Made by a program: the position numbers and the translations under genes. Under the pieces are notes generated by a model. It saw only the letters and a list, made by a program, of their open reading frames with translations, had not been told where the DNA came from and ran no database searches. Of a stretch of 5,757 bases of DNA, positions 5,240-5,757 are shown in pieces; the stretch's first letter is position 1; each line of letters opens with the position of its first letter. The stretch covers positions 1 to 5,757 of the forward strand of contig JAUUZT010000060.1 of the NCBI GenBank assembly GCA_030589825.1, read 5' to 3'. This DNA comes from Dehalococcoidia bacterium (GTDB taxonomy: Bacteria > Chloroflexota > Dehalococcoidia > GIF9 > AB-539-J10).

Positions 5240-5757
5240 TTGCGAAAAATATTTTCAACTATTTTAATTTTACTTGCTATGGCAGTACTTCTGGTACCTT
5301 TATCGTGTAGCTCTCCATCAGCGGAAGTAATGGCAGGCAGTTCTCAAATAGCAAGTGCTGTGCGAGATATTGCTGATGGAAAATTAGAGGTAAGCTCTGC
5401 CATCCCTCCTGGCATGTGCCCAGGACACTACGATGTAAAGCCAGGCGACATTGAAGCGTTGGCTAACAGCGATTTATTCATTATCCATAACTGGCAGCAA
5501 AAAATGGCAAATATAACCGGCCTTATAGAGGCTGCCAACAATCCTGATTTGCCCGTTAGAATAATAGATATAATGGATGCCCCAATGCTTCCCTCATATC
5601 AGATTGAAATGGTAGACAAGATATCCCAGATTCTTTCCGAAATATATCCCGGGGATTCAGACTATTACCAGGAGAGTGCCGCAAATAGAAAGGAAGTTAT
5701 TTCGGCAAAAGAAGTAGAATTAAAAAACAGACTTAAAAATGCTAACTTAAGTGGCGT
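5240..5757 (+). CDS. ZnuA/TroA-like metal ABC transporter substrate-binding lipoprotein, 3' end outside window
   Basis: This is the N-terminal part (172 codons) of a cluster A-I type substrate-binding protein that would deliver Zn2+, Mn2+ or a similar ion to an ABC permease at the membrane. Residues 1-23 form a signal peptide: Arg-Lys, a hydrophobic run, then VPLSC with C23 as the likely lipidated cysteine, although the lipobox is imperfect. IPPGMCPGHYDVKPGDIEALANSDLFIIHN (55-84) matches the family block P-P-G-x-x-P-H-x-Y-x-P-x-x-x-D-I, with H63 as the probable first metal ligand. The usual D-P-H-x-W-x-x-P motif is not seen at about 112-122, where the sequence reads MDAPMLPSYQI with no His. 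IYPGDSDYYQ (135-144) resembles the following family segment. The start is TTG. It follows the Fur-family gene, and permease and ATPase genes are expected beyond the edge. The metal is unproven. Confidence 0.85.
   Translation, partial: MRKIFSTILILLAMAVLLVPLSCSSPSAEVMAGSSQIASAVRDIADGKLEVSSAIPPGMCPGHYDVKPGDIEALANSDLFIIHNWQQKMANITGLIEAANNPDLPVRIIDIMDAPMLPSYQIEMVDKISQILSEIYPGDSDYYQESAANRKEVISAKEVELKNRLKNANLSG

Overview
The window looks like bacterial chromosomal core-genome sequence, fairly AT-rich, with the standard genetic code and compact gene packing. Two divergent gene blocks meet in a short intergenic region at about 4051-4153. The short IF-2 (596 aa, with a very reduced N-terminal region), the NusA with a long Glu-rich then Lys-rich tail, and the gene order nusA-ylxR-infB-rbfA recall Chloroflexota of the Dehalococcoidia type. 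That assignment rests on remembered family features and is tentative.

Left block, minus strand (about 4050 down to 98): nusA, ylxR, infB and rbfA form a tight transcription/translation operon. The nusA stop and ylxR start are 1 nt apart, and the ylxR stop and infB start are 2 nt apart. infB uses a TTG start preceded by a G-rich Shine-Dalgarno sequence formed from the last ylxR codons. rbfA follows after a 56-nt gap. A good AAGGAGG ribosome-binding site at 11-17 suggests that another co-directional gene starts at or just beyond the left window edge. No rimP gene precedes nusA. Instead nusA is the first gene, with a perfect TATAAT -10 hexamer and a terminator-like hairpin in its upstream region. 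Products act in RNA polymerase elongation/termination (NusA), RNA binding (YlxR), translation initiation (IF-2) and 30S maturation (RbfA).

Right block, plus strand (4154 to the end): dtd encodes a D-aminoacyl-tRNA deacylase. Next comes a Fur-family metalloregulator, whose upstream region carries a 28-bp inverted repeat (13-bp arms, 2-bp centre) overlapping the -35 position of a candidate promoter. A 155-bp gap follows, and then the first 172 codons of a ZnuA/TroA-like metal-binding lipoprotein that runs off the right edge. The Fur-family gene next to a ZnuA-like gene suggests a Zur-type zinc (or other divalent metal) regulator that controls itself and the transporter. The metal specificity is inference.

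I see no mobile element, CRISPR array, RNA gene or clearly new multi-gene system. The most interesting parts are the composite operator upstream of the Fur-family gene, a degenerate match to it upstream of the transporter gene, the hairpin at the predicted 5' end of the nusA transcript, and the atypical metal-binding motifs of the transporter protein.
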